A stretch of DNA of 64,000 bases, from the NCBI GenBank assembly GCA_905479495.1, contig CAJQMR010000002.1:1-64000 (forward strand), in the 5' to 3' direction. This document shows, piece after piece, positions 41,912 to 50,236 of the stretch (positions within the stretch are counted from its first letter, which is position 1; each line of letters opens with the position of its first letter). The translations under genes and the position numbers were made by a program. Under the pieces are notes generated by a model. That model was not told where the DNA came from. It was given only the letters and a program-made list of their open reading frames with translations, and did no database searches. Origin of the DNA: an uncultured Anaerolineae bacterium (GTDB lineage Bacteria; Chloroflexota; Anaerolineae; Promineifilales; Promineifilaceae).

Positions 41912-42268
41912 ATGTTTGAACCACCACCTGCTGCCTTTATGTTTGTTTACCTGAAGCTACTCCTGCCGCGTTGGCAGCGCCGCCGAGTACATGGCCGTTC
42001 CATGCACCCTACCCTCCCCGATGGCACAATCGTTTTAGTGGATACGGCCGTCTACCACCATACCCTCCCCCAAATTGGCGACATTGTTTTGGCACAGCAT
42101 CCCTTTCAGCCCCACAACAAAATGATCAAGCGCATTACGGCCGTAACGGAAAACGGCCGTTACTTTTTGCAAGGCGATAATCCAGACGCGACCGAGACCT
42201 CAGACAGCCGCAGTTTTGGCGCTGTGCGTCTAGACCAGATTTTAGCCAAGATTACCCATCGTTTTTAG
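41912..42268 (+). CDS. sodX: Nickel-type superoxide dismutase maturation protease
   Basis: 118 residues, signal peptidase I (S26) family. RVHGRSMHPTLPDG carries the catalytic Ser30, and the MIKRI segment carries the base Lys73. The closing GDNPDATETSDSR is the family's final box. It should cut the SodN leader before the HCDGPCG hook. The ATG at 41912 follows the terminator; an earlier TTG would begin inside the terminator stem. No strong ribosome site is visible. Confidence 0.9.
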   Translation: MFEPPPAAFMFVYLKLLLPRWQRRRVHGRSMHPTLPDGTIVLVDTAVYHHTLPQIGDIVLAQHPFQPHNKMIKRITAVTENGRYFLQGDNPDATETSDSRSFGAVRLDQILAKITHRF

Positions 42269-42337
42269 AGAAAAACCACGATTAACCCGGTAAAATATAG
42301 CTGTAAAAGCGGCCGTTTCAGCCAACCAAGAAAAGAA

Positions 42338-42366
42338 TTGACAAAGCAGTTTAGTATGGCTAGAAT
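42338..42366 (+). promoter_or_regulatory. Sigma-70 promoter of the ferredoxin gene
   Basis: TTGACA (42338-42343) and TAGAAT (42361-42366) are separated by 17 bp. About 180 nt of leader follows before the ferredoxin ATG with AAGGAGAGG. Confidence 0.75.
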
Positions 42367-42554
42367 GAACCCATTGACCCACCCGTCAATTAACAACGGA
42401 AATTAACTCCACACCTGTCTAGGCTGGTAATAAGCATGCAAAAAACTAGCGTGGGCAATCGTAATCGGCATATGCTAAATTGGGGTGATTTCTACAAAAA
42501 AGCCGGTTACGCCAATCACATTACCTTCTTATTTTTGAAGCAAGGAGAGGATTT

Positions 42555-42962
42555 ATGACCCATATTGTGACCCGTTTATGTTTACGCGATACCGCTTGCG
42601 TAGATGTATGTCCGGTAGAATGTATGATCTTAGGGAAACCAGAAGAAGAGTGGCCCTGGCTCTACATTGATCCCGATACTTGCATCGATTGCGGTGCCTG
42701 TGTTCCTGAATGCCCCTACGAAGCAATTTTCCCTGAAGAAGAAGTTCCCTTGGATTACGAAGCGCCTGCCGGTGTTTGGATTGCGAATACCAAAGAGCTG
42801 CTGCCTGATGGCGCGCCGTTTGCCGGGGAGGTTGATGGGCATGAAGTAAAATTGCTCAATGCCAAGCAGTTGTCCGGTGGTGAAATTCTGGACCTTACTG
42901 AGGATATTCCCCCGAATTACGATTTCTTCTCTGAAGGGCCCGGTTACGACGCTCTGGACTAA
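42555..42962 (+). CDS. Two-cluster ferredoxin
   Basis: 135 residues. Eight cysteines in two sets: Cys9, 15, 19, 23 (in CLRDTACVDVCPVEC) and Cys43, 46, 49, 53 (CIDCGACVPEC). The uneven first motif is like 7Fe/8Fe ferredoxins of the Azotobacter FdI type. The C-terminal 75 residues are acidic and unlike canonical 7Fe ferredoxin tails. It should carry electrons in the cytoplasm; its partner is unknown. It has its own promoter and terminator. Confidence 0.9.
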   Translation: MTHIVTRLCLRDTACVDVCPVECMILGKPEEEWPWLYIDPDTCIDCGACVPECPYEAIFPEEEVPLDYEAPAGVWIANTKELLPDGAPFAGEVDGHEVKLLNAKQLSGGEILDLTEDIPPNYDFFSEGPGYDALD

Positions 42963-43007
42963 CATTAACCATTAAGGCCTGCTGCTTTGGTAGTGGGTCT
43001 TTCTTTT

Positions 43008-43066
43008 AAAAAAAGCCGAATTAGCTCTGGCGCGTAATTGCAAAAGTGGCTGATTCGGTTTTTTGT
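43008..43066 (+). terminator. Terminator after ferredoxin gene
   Basis: AAAAAAGCCGAAT is matched by ATTCGGTTTTTT (ending 43065) around a 30-nt loop with extra pairing. It ends the ferredoxin transcript before aspA. Confidence 0.65.
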
Positions 43067-43147
43067 CTTTACGCCAACATTGTTAATTGTGCGTAGCTGA
43101 CCCACAACCCAACAGCACAATTCGCTGGAAAAAGGATAAAAGTAACA

Positions 43148-44581
43148 ATGAGTGACTACCGTGTAGAAAAAGATTCGTTAGGTGAGGTGCGCGTACCCGC
43201 TCAGGCATATTGGGGCGCACAAACCCAACGAGCCATCCATAATTTTCCCATCACTGGTTTACGGCCGTATCCCGCCTTTGTCTGGTCGATGGCCACCATC
43301 AAGCGCGCAGCGGCCGAAGTAAATTCGGATTTAGGTCTGTTTCAGGACAAAGAAGTTGAGGGCAAGGTTGTGTCTGGGGAAGCCATGGCCCAAGCAATTA
43401 TGATGGCGGCGGATGAAGTCATAGACGGCCGTTATGCCGATCAGTTTGTGGTAGACCCGATCCAGGCTGGGGCAGGCACCAGCCACAATATGAACATCAA
43501 TGAAGTCATTGCCAATCTGGCCAATGAACATTTAGGCTATGGGCTGGATGTTGGCAAAAAGCCCGTCCATCCCAACGATCATGTCAACATGGCCCAATCA
43601 ACCAACGATACCATCCCCACGGCCATTCGCTTGGGCTGCCTGTGGCGGCTGGACGCGCTATTGGCTTCTTTGAAGACATTGGCCGATTCCCTGAATGGCA
43701 AAGCGTCGGAATTTGATGATGTGGTGAAAAGCGGCCGTACCCACCTGCAAGATGCCGTGCCAGTGCGCTTGGGCCAGGAATTTAGCGCCTATGCCCGTGC
43801 TGTTGAGCGTGATCGGGAAAAAATTGCTCAAGCTGCTGAAGGGCTGCGTCGTCTGGGGATTGGTGGTACCGCTACCGGGACCGGCTTAAATGCCCATACA
43901 GAATACCACCGGCGCATGGTGGCCACGCTGGGCCGACTGACAGGGCTGGAACTGCACGAATCAGACAATTTGTTTGAATCGATGCAGAGCTTGGCCGACG
44001 CTGTTCACTTTAGCGGCGCATTGCGCACGCTGGCTCAAGACCTTACCCGTATCGCCAACGATTTTCGCCTGCTCTCCTCTGGCCCCAGCACGGGGTTGGA
44101 CGAGATTCGTTTGCCAGCCGTACAGCCTGGCTCCTCGATTATGCCGGGCAAGGTAAACCCGGTGCTGGCCGAGATGCTCAATATGGCCATGTTCCAGGTA
44201 ATGGGCAACGATCTCACCGTGATGATGAGCGGCCAGGCTGGCCAGATGGAGCTAAATGTGATGATGCCCATCATTGCTTACAATCTGTTCCAAAGCATGG
44301 ATGTGATCATCAATTCAGTGAATGCCTTCACAGAAAAATGTGTGGTGGGCGTGAAGGCCAATCGAGAGAAGGCGGCTGGCTGGTTGGCCAAGAATGCCAT
44401 TTTGGTTACGGCGCTTAATCCAGTGATTGGTTACCAGAAGGGCGCCGAAGTGGCCAAGGAAGCGATGGCGACCAACCGCACCGTGCGCGAGGTGGTGATC
44501 GAGAAGCAATACCTGGATGAAGAAGAAGCGGATCGCCTGTTGAATGTGCGTTCGCTGACAGACGGTGGTATCCAGAAGTAA
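43148..44581 (+). CDS. aspA: Aspartate ammonia-lyase (fumarase/aspartase family)
   Basis: 477 residues, fumarate-lyase superfamily tetramer. GTSHNMNINEVIAN, HPNDHVNMAQSTNDTIPTAIR and the catalytic loop GSSIMPGKVNPV are conserved. The Q-S-T-N-D and G-Y-Q-K-G-A-E segments favour aspartase over class II fumarase, which has S-S-N-D and G-Y-D-K. It converts aspartate to fumarate and ammonia in the cytoplasm. There is no clear Shine-Dalgarno (AAAAGGAT). A perfect terminator follows. Confidence 0.88.
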   Translation: MSDYRVEKDSLGEVRVPAQAYWGAQTQRAIHNFPITGLRPYPAFVWSMATIKRAAAEVNSDLGLFQDKEVEGKVVSGEAMAQAIMMAADEVIDGRYADQFVVDPIQAGAGTSHNMNINEVIANLANEHLGYGLDVGKKPVHPNDHVNMAQSTNDTIPTAIRLGCLWRLDALLASLKTLADSLNGKASEFDDVVKSGRTHLQDAVPVRLGQEFSAYARAVERDREKIAQAAEGLRRLGIGGTATGTGLNAHTEYHRRMVATLGRLTGLELHESDNLFESMQSLADAVHFSGALRTLAQDLTRIANDFRLLSSGPSTGLDEIRLPAVQPGSSIMPGKVNPVLAEMLNMAMFQVMGNDLTVMMSGQAGQMELNVMMPIIAYNLFQSMDVIINSVNAFTEKCVVGVKANREKAAGWLAKNAILVTALNPVIGYQKGAEVAKEAMATNRTVREVVIEKQYLDEEEADRLLNVRSLTDGGIQK

Positions 44582-44604
44582 CGGCCGTTTTAGCCAACAT
44601 CAAT

Positions 44605-44640
44605 AAGGGTCGCGCAAACATTGGCGACCCTTTTCTTTTC
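44605..44640 (+). terminator. Terminator after aspA
   Basis: AAGGGTCGC (44605-44613) and GCGACCCTT (44624-44632) form a perfect stem with TTTTCTTTTC following. It lies just before the JAMM gene. Confidence 0.85.
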
Positions 44641-44651
44641 TCGATAACTAG

Positions 44652-45053
44652 ATGCTGACAATTAAACGGCCGTTTCTCAACCAGATGCTGAATCATTTAC
44701 AGGCATGTTATCCCTTGGAAGGGTGTGGTTTGTTGGCGGGGGATGAGGCGGGAACGGTAACGGCCGTTTACCCCATCGACAACATCCTGCAAAGCCCCAC
44801 AGCGTACGAAATGGACCCGCAGCAGCAAATTCAGGTAATGCTTACGTTGGAGGCAGCGGACTGGCAGATGTTAGCCATTTACCATTCCCATCCTCAAGGA
44901 CCAGAGCAGCCTTCAACCACAGACATTGCCCAGGCTTATTATCCAGAAGCTTTGCATATCATTGTTTCTTTGCGGGAACAAACCGTCCCTGTGGTGCGGG
45001 CCTTTCAGATTTTAGGCCAGGAAGTTATTGAACAAAAAATAAAAATCACTTGA
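44652..45053 (+). CDS. JAMM/MPN+ metalloprotease
   Basis: 133 residues, the single-domain bacterial MPN+ form. The zinc motif is complete: Glu23 in EGCGLL, then HSHP with His78 and His80, Ser88 and Asp91. Bacterial relatives (Mec-type) release cysteine or thiol groups from sulfur-carrier proteins, or cut ubiquitin-like tags. No carrier protein is adjacent, so the substrate is unknown. Confidence 0.9.
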   Translation: MLTIKRPFLNQMLNHLQACYPLEGCGLLAGDEAGTVTAVYPIDNILQSPTAYEMDPQQQIQVMLTLEAADWQMLAIYHSHPQGPEQPSTTDIAQAYYPEALHIIVSLREQTVPVVRAFQILGQEVIEQKIKIT

Positions 45054-45132
45054 TAAATGCAACCATCTAGCGAAAATTGTGTTTAATAGAGCGTAGTAAA
45101 CTGAAACGAATTTCCCACAAGAAGCGCAGCAT

Positions 45133-45239
45133 GTAAAAGCGGGGCAGTTATTGAAGTTAAGAAAGCCTGAGTCACCCGCTTTTACTCAAGTAATCGGCTC
45201 AATCACCTGGGTTTATCTGCAAAACTTTTTGCCGATTAC
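45133..45239 (+). promoter_or_regulatory. Two hairpins in the plsY leader
   Basis: GTAAAAGCGGG (45133-45143) pairs with CCCGCTTTTAC (45175-45185), and GTAATCGGC (45190-45198) pairs with GCCGATTAC (45231-45239). Neither is followed by a T run. They sit 40-140 nt before the plsY ATG and may be mRNA structure or regulatory. Confidence 0.4.
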
Positions 45240-45277
45240 ATAAATAAGCAGAGGGACAACGGAGAAGAACAGAACAG

Positions 45278-45964
45278 ATGAATTCAGCTTTTTTCTTTTT
45301 AGTAGCAGCATTGATTGGTTACTTGTGTGGTGCGATTCCTTTTGGTTACCTCTATGTCCGGCTGGTTAAAGGGGTAGACATTCGCACTGTTGGCAGCGGC
45401 CGTACCGGAGGAACCAACTCTTTGCGGGCAGCTGGCATAGGGGTCGGATTGGCCACGTCATTCAGCGATGTAGGCAAAGGGGCGTTGGGCATTGTTTTGA
45501 GCCGCTGGTTGCTGGCCAACCAGCTCAGCCCGGAACTCCTGCCCTGGGCTTTGGCTTTGGCCGGTGTCATGTCTGTGATTGGGCACAATTGGTCTGTGTT
45601 TATGGGCTGGCGCGGTGGCGCTGGCACGGGGCCTAACGTGGGCTGGGGGACAGCCCTGTGGTGGCCTATGCTGCCTATTGCCGTTGTGGTGATGTCTGGC
45701 ATGTTGTTGGGCATTGGCATGGCGTCCGTTGCCTCTTTAACCATGGGTGCCCTTATTGCCATTGTGTTTTTTGTGCTGTATGTGGCTGGCGTGTCGCCTT
45801 TTGACTCTACATTGGCCTACACGGTTGGTGGGGTCGTTGCTTTTGTGATTGTAGCCTGGGCCTTACGGCCGAATATCCGGCGGCTGCTTAATGGCACGGA
45901 ACGTGTCGTGGGTCCCCGTGCTCGTCGGCTGAAGCGCATGCAGGAAGCCCAGAACGGTAATTGA
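45278..45964 (+). CDS. plsY: Acyl-phosphate glycerol-3-phosphate acyltransferase
   Basis: 228 residues, five to six membrane helices. The three PlsY motifs are visible: GAIPFGYLYVRLVKGVDIRTVGSGRTGGTN (sites 1-2) and HNWSVFMGWRGGAGTGPNVG (site 3). It acylates glycerol-3-phosphate with acyl-phosphate to begin phospholipid synthesis. PlsX, the partner making acyl-phosphate, is at the right end of this window, about 18 kb away. GGAG precedes the ATG. The stop codon lies inside the first base pairs of the palindromic terminator. Confidence 0.93.
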   Translation: MNSAFFFLVAALIGYLCGAIPFGYLYVRLVKGVDIRTVGSGRTGGTNSLRAAGIGVGLATSFSDVGKGALGIVLSRWLLANQLSPELLPWALALAGVMSVIGHNWSVFMGWRGGAGTGPNVGWGTALWWPMLPIAVVVMSGMLLGIGMASVASLTMGALIAIVFFVLYVAGVSPFDSTLAYTVGGVVAFVIVAWALRPNIRRLLNGTERVVGPRARRLKRMQEAQNGN

Positions 45965-46014
45965 GTAATTGGGTAACGGGGTAATTGACTAAATTACCCC
46001 GTTACCCAATTACT
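45964..46014. terminator. 23-bp perfect palindromic terminator between convergent genes
   Basis: AGTAATTGGGTAACGGGGTA onwards (45964-45986) pairs over 23 bp with its exact inverse (45992-46014), loop GACTA. It is the longest of the TAATTG-word repeats, shared by the ends of plsY and the solute-binding gene. Confidence 0.85.
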
Positions 46015-46016
46015 GT

Positions 46017-48419
46017 CTACCCTCCCCCCTTTGTTAGAAACTCATAGTGTAGCAGCCCCATCGCATCAATTTGCACGTTGTTCACGTTGCTGAGCGAGAT
46101 GGCGATGCGCGGCTCTTGCAGCAAATCTACCGTAGGAAAATCTTGTGCCCATCGCTGTTGAATATCGCCATAGACGGCCAGCCGGGCGGCGGGGTCCGCA
46201 GCTTCATCGGCAGCTTGCAGGAAGCTGTCCATGGCCGGGCTGTCGTAGCTGGGGCAGAAGCTGCTGCTGGTGAGAATAACATCGGTCCAGGCTCCCGGAC
46301 CTAGATAATCAGCCGGGCGATCTGGGCTGGGCCAGCCCATCAGGTAAGCGGATAAATTACATTCGCTTACCTGCCCAATAAATTGTTCAAACGGTGCGCC
46401 GGTTAGCGTTACCTGAAAGACACCAGTTTCTTCTAGCTGGCTTTGCAAGGCGGTGGCGTAGGCTGCTTCTACATCACTATAACGGCCGTCATTCACATAC
46501 CACAGCTCAATGTCTAGCGGCGTCGTTGGGCTATAGCCTACTTCCAGCAGCAACGAGCGCGCTAAAGTCAGATTCTGCTGAGGGAAAACAGGCAGAGACC
46601 CTGGAACCGTGTCGGGGATGGGACTAAACAGGGGAAGGCGGCTGCCGTTAAAAACGGACTCGGCCAGGGCGTTACGATCGACTGACAGGGCAAATGCCTG
46701 ACGCACCTTCACATTGTCCCACGGGGCTTGCTCCTGGTTGAAGATAACGTGGCTTTTAAATGCTGCTGGTCCAGTCCACGCTTTATAATCAGGAACCCCA
46801 TCGCCATTGGCATCAGCATTTCGCAGAGCAGTGAAGTCGCTGTGGGGGAGGCCGGTCCAGGCAATGTCGATAGATTGAAATTCTTCGAGGGAGCGCCGCA
46901 TAACGGCCGTATCATCCTGAAAACGAATCAAAATGTTCTCAAACGTTGGCGTGGGACGCCCCGGCCACTCGGGATTGGCCCGCAGGCGCATCTGCTCGCC
47001 TGGTGTCCAGTTGACAATGGTGTAGGGGCCCAAGCCGCCACAGCTGCTTAAATCGTCCTGGGTTTCGTTGTAGCATTCGTTGCTGATGGGGAAGTAGGGC
47101 GGCGTAGCCAGCAGGCTAAAGAAGGTGGCGTCTGGTTCTTGCAGGACAAACTTAACGGTGAACTGATCAATCACCTGCACGGCATCATCATCGGCAAAAC
47201 CATCTTGGTTGCTGTCTTTCAGGTAGCCATTGACCAAAAAGTTGCCCAAACTCCGCGCCCGATCAATGGACCATTTCACATCTTCAGCGGTGAATTCACT
47301 GCCATCGGGGAAGCTCAGGCTGCGCCGCAGGCTGATGGTGTACTCCAGCTTGTTTTCTGAGACGGTGGGCAGGCTGCTGGCCAGCACGGGTTCCAGCACG
47401 TTGTCTGTGTTGAAGGCGTACAGGCCGCTCATCGTGTTGATTTTAAGCTCCCAACTGGTGAAGTTAGATGCGCGGGCTGCCGGGTCCATGTCGCTGGGGT
47501 CGCCCACAATGCCGATGACGATTTCATTGGGTGAGGCCACAACGCGCGGTTCGCCAGGGGTGAGCGTATCGGAAGGCAGCAGCCAGGCGACGGTGAGCCG
47601 CTCGATGTTGCCTGCGTTTTGTACGGCCGTAATCGCCCCATTCAACTTATCCAGTAACTCGGTATTGTTTGCTGAAACGGCGATGCCGTACGCTTTTTGG
47701 TTGATCCAGGCTTCACGGCCGTTTCCCCCCACAATTTTGATCTGATCGCTGTAGGTCTGGCTGAAATAGTTGGCCACGTAGCTGTCGGTGATAACGGCCG
47801 TTAATGATTCATCAATCAGCGCTTGCAACGCCGCCACACTGTTGCTGTAGCCGTCGCGCAGATCGGCTGTATTCACGCCCACAATGGTGCGGGCCACTTG
47901 CTCCGCCTCGCTGTTTTGCACCACGCCAATGGCCATGTCCGGCTGCAAATCCTGATAGCTATTGAACCGATCTTCATCGGCCAGCACCACCAATACCTGG
48001 CCCACTTCCAGATAGGGCTGGGTGTAGGCAATGCCAGGCATCGGTTCCTCAGGGATAACTAGGCGGGACATGGCGGCATCAAAGTCGCGGCCCGGATTGG
48101 CCGCCAGATTTTCCAGCACGCCCTCGGCCGGGGTGACGACAAACTCGTAATCGAGGTCCACTTCAGCGGCAATGTTTTCCATCAGGCGGCTGTCAAAGCC
48201 GTCGAGGTCGCCAAACTGGTCAAACCGGGTGAAGGGGGGCAGCGGGGCGTCGGTGGCGATGACGATGAAATCTTCCTGACTAGACGGGAAGAGGGCTTCC
48301 TGGGTGGGGGCTGTGGTGGGTGTGGGGGGAAGCGAAGCAGGGGGGGGCGTTTCCTCCCCATCACGCGCACAGGCCACCAGCAGCAAAAAGGTAATAAGCA
48401 AAACTGAAATCCGTTTCAT
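46017..48419 (-). CDS. Fused solute-binding lipoprotein: family 3 (amino acid) plus family 5 (peptide)
   Basis: 800 residues. The lipoprotein signal ends at LLVACA. Residues about 50-285 are an amino-acid-type binding domain (FIVIATDAPLPPFTRF, then DAAMSRLVIPEEP and the AYGIAVSANNTELLDKLNGAI ending typical of family 3). Residues 300-800 are a peptide/nickel-type family 5 domain (NEIVIGIVGDPSDMDP, SFPDGSEFTAEDVKWSIDRA, GTGPYTIVNWTPGEQ-like segment). Combining the two in one chain is unusual; one part may be a sensor or regulator. There are no neighbouring ABC permeases. The start is the ATG at 48419. Confidence 0.85.
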   Translation of the reverse strand: MKRISVLLITFLLLVACARDGEETPPPASLPPTPTTAPTQEALFPSSQEDFIVIATDAPLPPFTRFDQFGDLDGFDSRLMENIAAEVDLDYEFVVTPAEGVLENLAANPGRDFDAAMSRLVIPEEPMPGIAYTQPYLEVGQVLVVLADEDRFNSYQDLQPDMAIGVVQNSEAEQVARTIVGVNTADLRDGYSNSVAALQALIDESLTAVITDSYVANYFSQTYSDQIKIVGGNGREAWINQKAYGIAVSANNTELLDKLNGAITAVQNAGNIERLTVAWLLPSDTLTPGEPRVVASPNEIVIGIVGDPSDMDPAARASNFTSWELKINTMSGLYAFNTDNVLEPVLASSLPTVSENKLEYTISLRRSLSFPDGSEFTAEDVKWSIDRARSLGNFLVNGYLKDSNQDGFADDDAVQVIDQFTVKFVLQEPDATFFSLLATPPYFPISNECYNETQDDLSSCGGLGPYTIVNWTPGEQMRLRANPEWPGRPTPTFENILIRFQDDTAVMRRSLEEFQSIDIAWTGLPHSDFTALRNADANGDGVPDYKAWTGPAAFKSHVIFNQEQAPWDNVKVRQAFALSVDRNALAESVFNGSRLPLFSPIPDTVPGSLPVFPQQNLTLARSLLLEVGYSPTTPLDIELWYVNDGRYSDVEAAYATALQSQLEETGVFQVTLTGAPFEQFIGQVSECNLSAYLMGWPSPDRPADYLGPGAWTDVILTSSSFCPSYDSPAMDSFLQAADEAADPAARLAVYGDIQQRWAQDFPTVDLLQEPRIAISLSNVNNVQIDAMGLLHYEFLTKGGG

Positions 48420-48557
48420 AACGGGGGAGTATAGCAACTGGCCGTTGCCTGACAAGCGAGGGGAGGGAATTATGAATGGTGAATAATTAATTGAGAATGG
48501 GTAATGAGCGTTTTGGGCTAGACTTTCCCTGTGGAGTTTGGTCTAAGGAAGAAAACC

Positions 48558-48608
48558 AGCTAACGCCTGCTTCACCTGCCGACAGGTCAGGTGCAAGCCC
48601 TGTTAGGC
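48558..48608 (-). other. attC site closing the integron cassette
   Basis: On the minus strand the site opens with GCCTAAC (fits RYYYAAC) and closes with GCGTTAGCT (fits GTTRRRY except one base). Between them, CTTGCACCTG pairs with CAGGTGAAG, one base unpaired, as in attC sites. At 51 bp it is at or slightly below the usual lower limit. It lies 52 bp after the cassette gene's stop, in the orientation expected for a cassette transcribed leftward from an attI at about 50.4 kb. Confidence 0.7.
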
Positions 48609-48660
48609 GGCAACTAACCCACGGTTATCTGAAGGTTCTCCCATAATTTAAATAACAATT

Positions 48661-50124
48661 CTAAATCAACACCTTATTATCATTTGGCAAGCCTAAATCC
48701 TGAATACTATAGGTAATGTAGGTTAGCGGGCTGTTTTTTACTAAAAAAATTCTTGATGGGACTTGTCCTTTTGTAATACCTCTTCCATCAAAGCAAAACC
48801 AATCAATACCAAAACAGGAGCTGAGAAAAGTATGAGGATGGATTTTATTATAATTATGGCTTGTTAATCTTGCGTACCAGTATCGTTGATCGTGAGAATA
48901 ATAGTCTCTTGGAGCATCACCCATAGACTCCTTCTCTTTGGAAGTTGGTTCGATGATACCTAATCTTTTTGGATCAGAGACTATTCTAAACATGGATTTC
49001 CATGTGGCAGGCATAAGGTCAAATTTGCGATAGTTTAACTCCCCAACCTCAAAAATAATTCCCAACCATTCTGTATTTGCATTGGCAACTTTATCAAAAG
49101 CATCACCTATCCAGAGATTTGCCAAAATCTCTCGTAAAGATCTAGATCTCTGCTCATAATAGTCACCGATGAAAACATAGCTTCTTTCGTCTTTTCCAAT
49201 CAATCCTTCCTTATGATAATCTGCCTTAGGTATAAGGCGAATAGCATACTCGACAAGTTTTTGATTTTTGAGCCTTTCTTGAATTTCTAATGGAGACATC
49301 TTGGAATGATTTTGATTAGATTGATGTAACAACCTTTTATTTAGTTCATGCATACGCGGGTGTAAATCTTCCGATTCGGAATTTAATCGTTCGTGTAATT
49401 GATACCCACCAATTTCTCTAATTGCTTCTTGCCCCTTGGGGGAATTAAGCCACTTTTTGGCTTGTGCATTTTTTGAATGAGTAAATTCGTAGTTATGAAA
49501 TGATGCAATTTCCACTATCATTTTGCAAAATCTGCCTAACCCAAGATTAGGCAGATAATTTTCTTCCAAAATTCCAATGCCTAGTTTCCCTGACTCTGGA
49601 TCAATATTGCAATGATAGATGGGAGACAACCAATGAATTTCCGGTGGCCTCTTTGGATAATCAGGGGGAAGAAAAAAGTGGACTTTATGCTCAAATATTG
49701 GTACTGGGTCAGAATGTTCGTCAAGTGGAGGAGCAACGCTAGAGGCTTTAAATCGGAAAATATACTCCGTTGGCGTATTTTGAGAATTTACTAGCACATG
49801 GAAATCTGGATGATCGCTAACGAATTTATCAACCTCATGTTTGGCAGCAGCTAAAGCCACAGTTCTAATATATTGCCTTCCAGATTGGGCTACCTTAAAA
49901 GGTTCAGAATCCCACGATTCATTAGGACGCAATAATCTGCAAAGGTGCATTAATTCGTCAATCTTGCCACGACGATTACAAAATTGAACAAGTTCTCTTA
50001 CTTTGTCTTTACGATTTTCTCCTGATAGATCGTCATATTCAACACTCAATCTGAAACAAAGATCTCGCAGTTCACTAATATTGAACAAACGTTCGATCTT
50101 GTCTGTTAATTTCTGCAATTTCAT
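48661..50124 (-). CDS. Cassette protein: effector-associated domain, E2-like domain, unknown C-terminal domain
   Basis: 487 residues from the ATG at 50124 (start set where the recognisable domain begins; a longer reading reaches 50298). Residues 1-66 match the EAD7-type effector-associated domain: FNISELRDLCFRLSVEYDDL with GENRKDKVRELVQFCNRRG. Residues about 85-235 fit an E2 fold: HKVHFFLPPDYPKRPPEI, then WLSPIYHCNIDPESG, then LGIGILEENYLPNLGLG, and a C-terminal helix EIASFHNYEFTH. Where E2 enzymes have a catalytic Cys (G-x-I-C-L) this protein has G182; a different Cys172 replaces Pro of the HPN motif. Residues 240-487 are unrecognised. EAD domains recruit partners in bacterial immune or death systems; the E2-like part may be inactive or use Cys172. 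Function is unproven. Confidence 0.75.
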   Translation of the reverse strand: MKLQKLTDKIERLFNISELRDLCFRLSVEYDDLSGENRKDKVRELVQFCNRRGKIDELMHLCRLLRPNESWDSEPFKVAQSGRQYIRTVALAAAKHEVDKFVSDHPDFHVLVNSQNTPTEYIFRFKASSVAPPLDEHSDPVPIFEHKVHFFLPPDYPKRPPEIHWLSPIYHCNIDPESGKLGIGILEENYLPNLGLGRFCKMIVEIASFHNYEFTHSKNAQAKKWLNSPKGQEAIREIGGYQLHERLNSESEDLHPRMHELNKRLLHQSNQNHSKMSPLEIQERLKNQKLVEYAIRLIPKADYHKEGLIGKDERSYVFIGDYYEQRSRSLREILANLWIGDAFDKVANANTEWLGIIFEVGELNYRKFDLMPATWKSMFRIVSDPKRLGIIEPTSKEKESMGDAPRDYYSHDQRYWYARLTSHNYNKIHPHTFLSSCFGIDWFCFDGRGITKGQVPSRIFLVKNSPLTYITYSIQDLGLPNDNKVLI

Positions 50125-50180
50125 ATTGAATCCAATCTCAAATCTGCAAATGTCAATGCTATTTTGTCTGCCGTTCAGTT

Positions 50181-50236
50181 GCTTAAGCTGCGCGCTCGTT
50201 TCCTTGCGGCGCGTCAGCTTTAAGCTGTTGTTAGGG
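50181..50236 (-). other. Degenerate attC-like hairpin
   Basis: GCTTAAGCTGCGCGC (50181-50195) pairs with GCGCGTCAGCTTTAAGC (50209-50225), with two unpaired T bases. A core site GTTAGGG is at 50230-50236. The other core box is missing, so the site probably no longer recombines. Confidence 0.55.

Noticed and set aside
44652..50124. A ubiquitin-like pathway linking the JAMM protease to the E2-like cassette protein
   Set aside because: They are 3.6 kb apart with plsY and a binding-protein gene between, on opposite strands, and the cassette is mobile. No E1 or ubiquitin-like gene is in the window.
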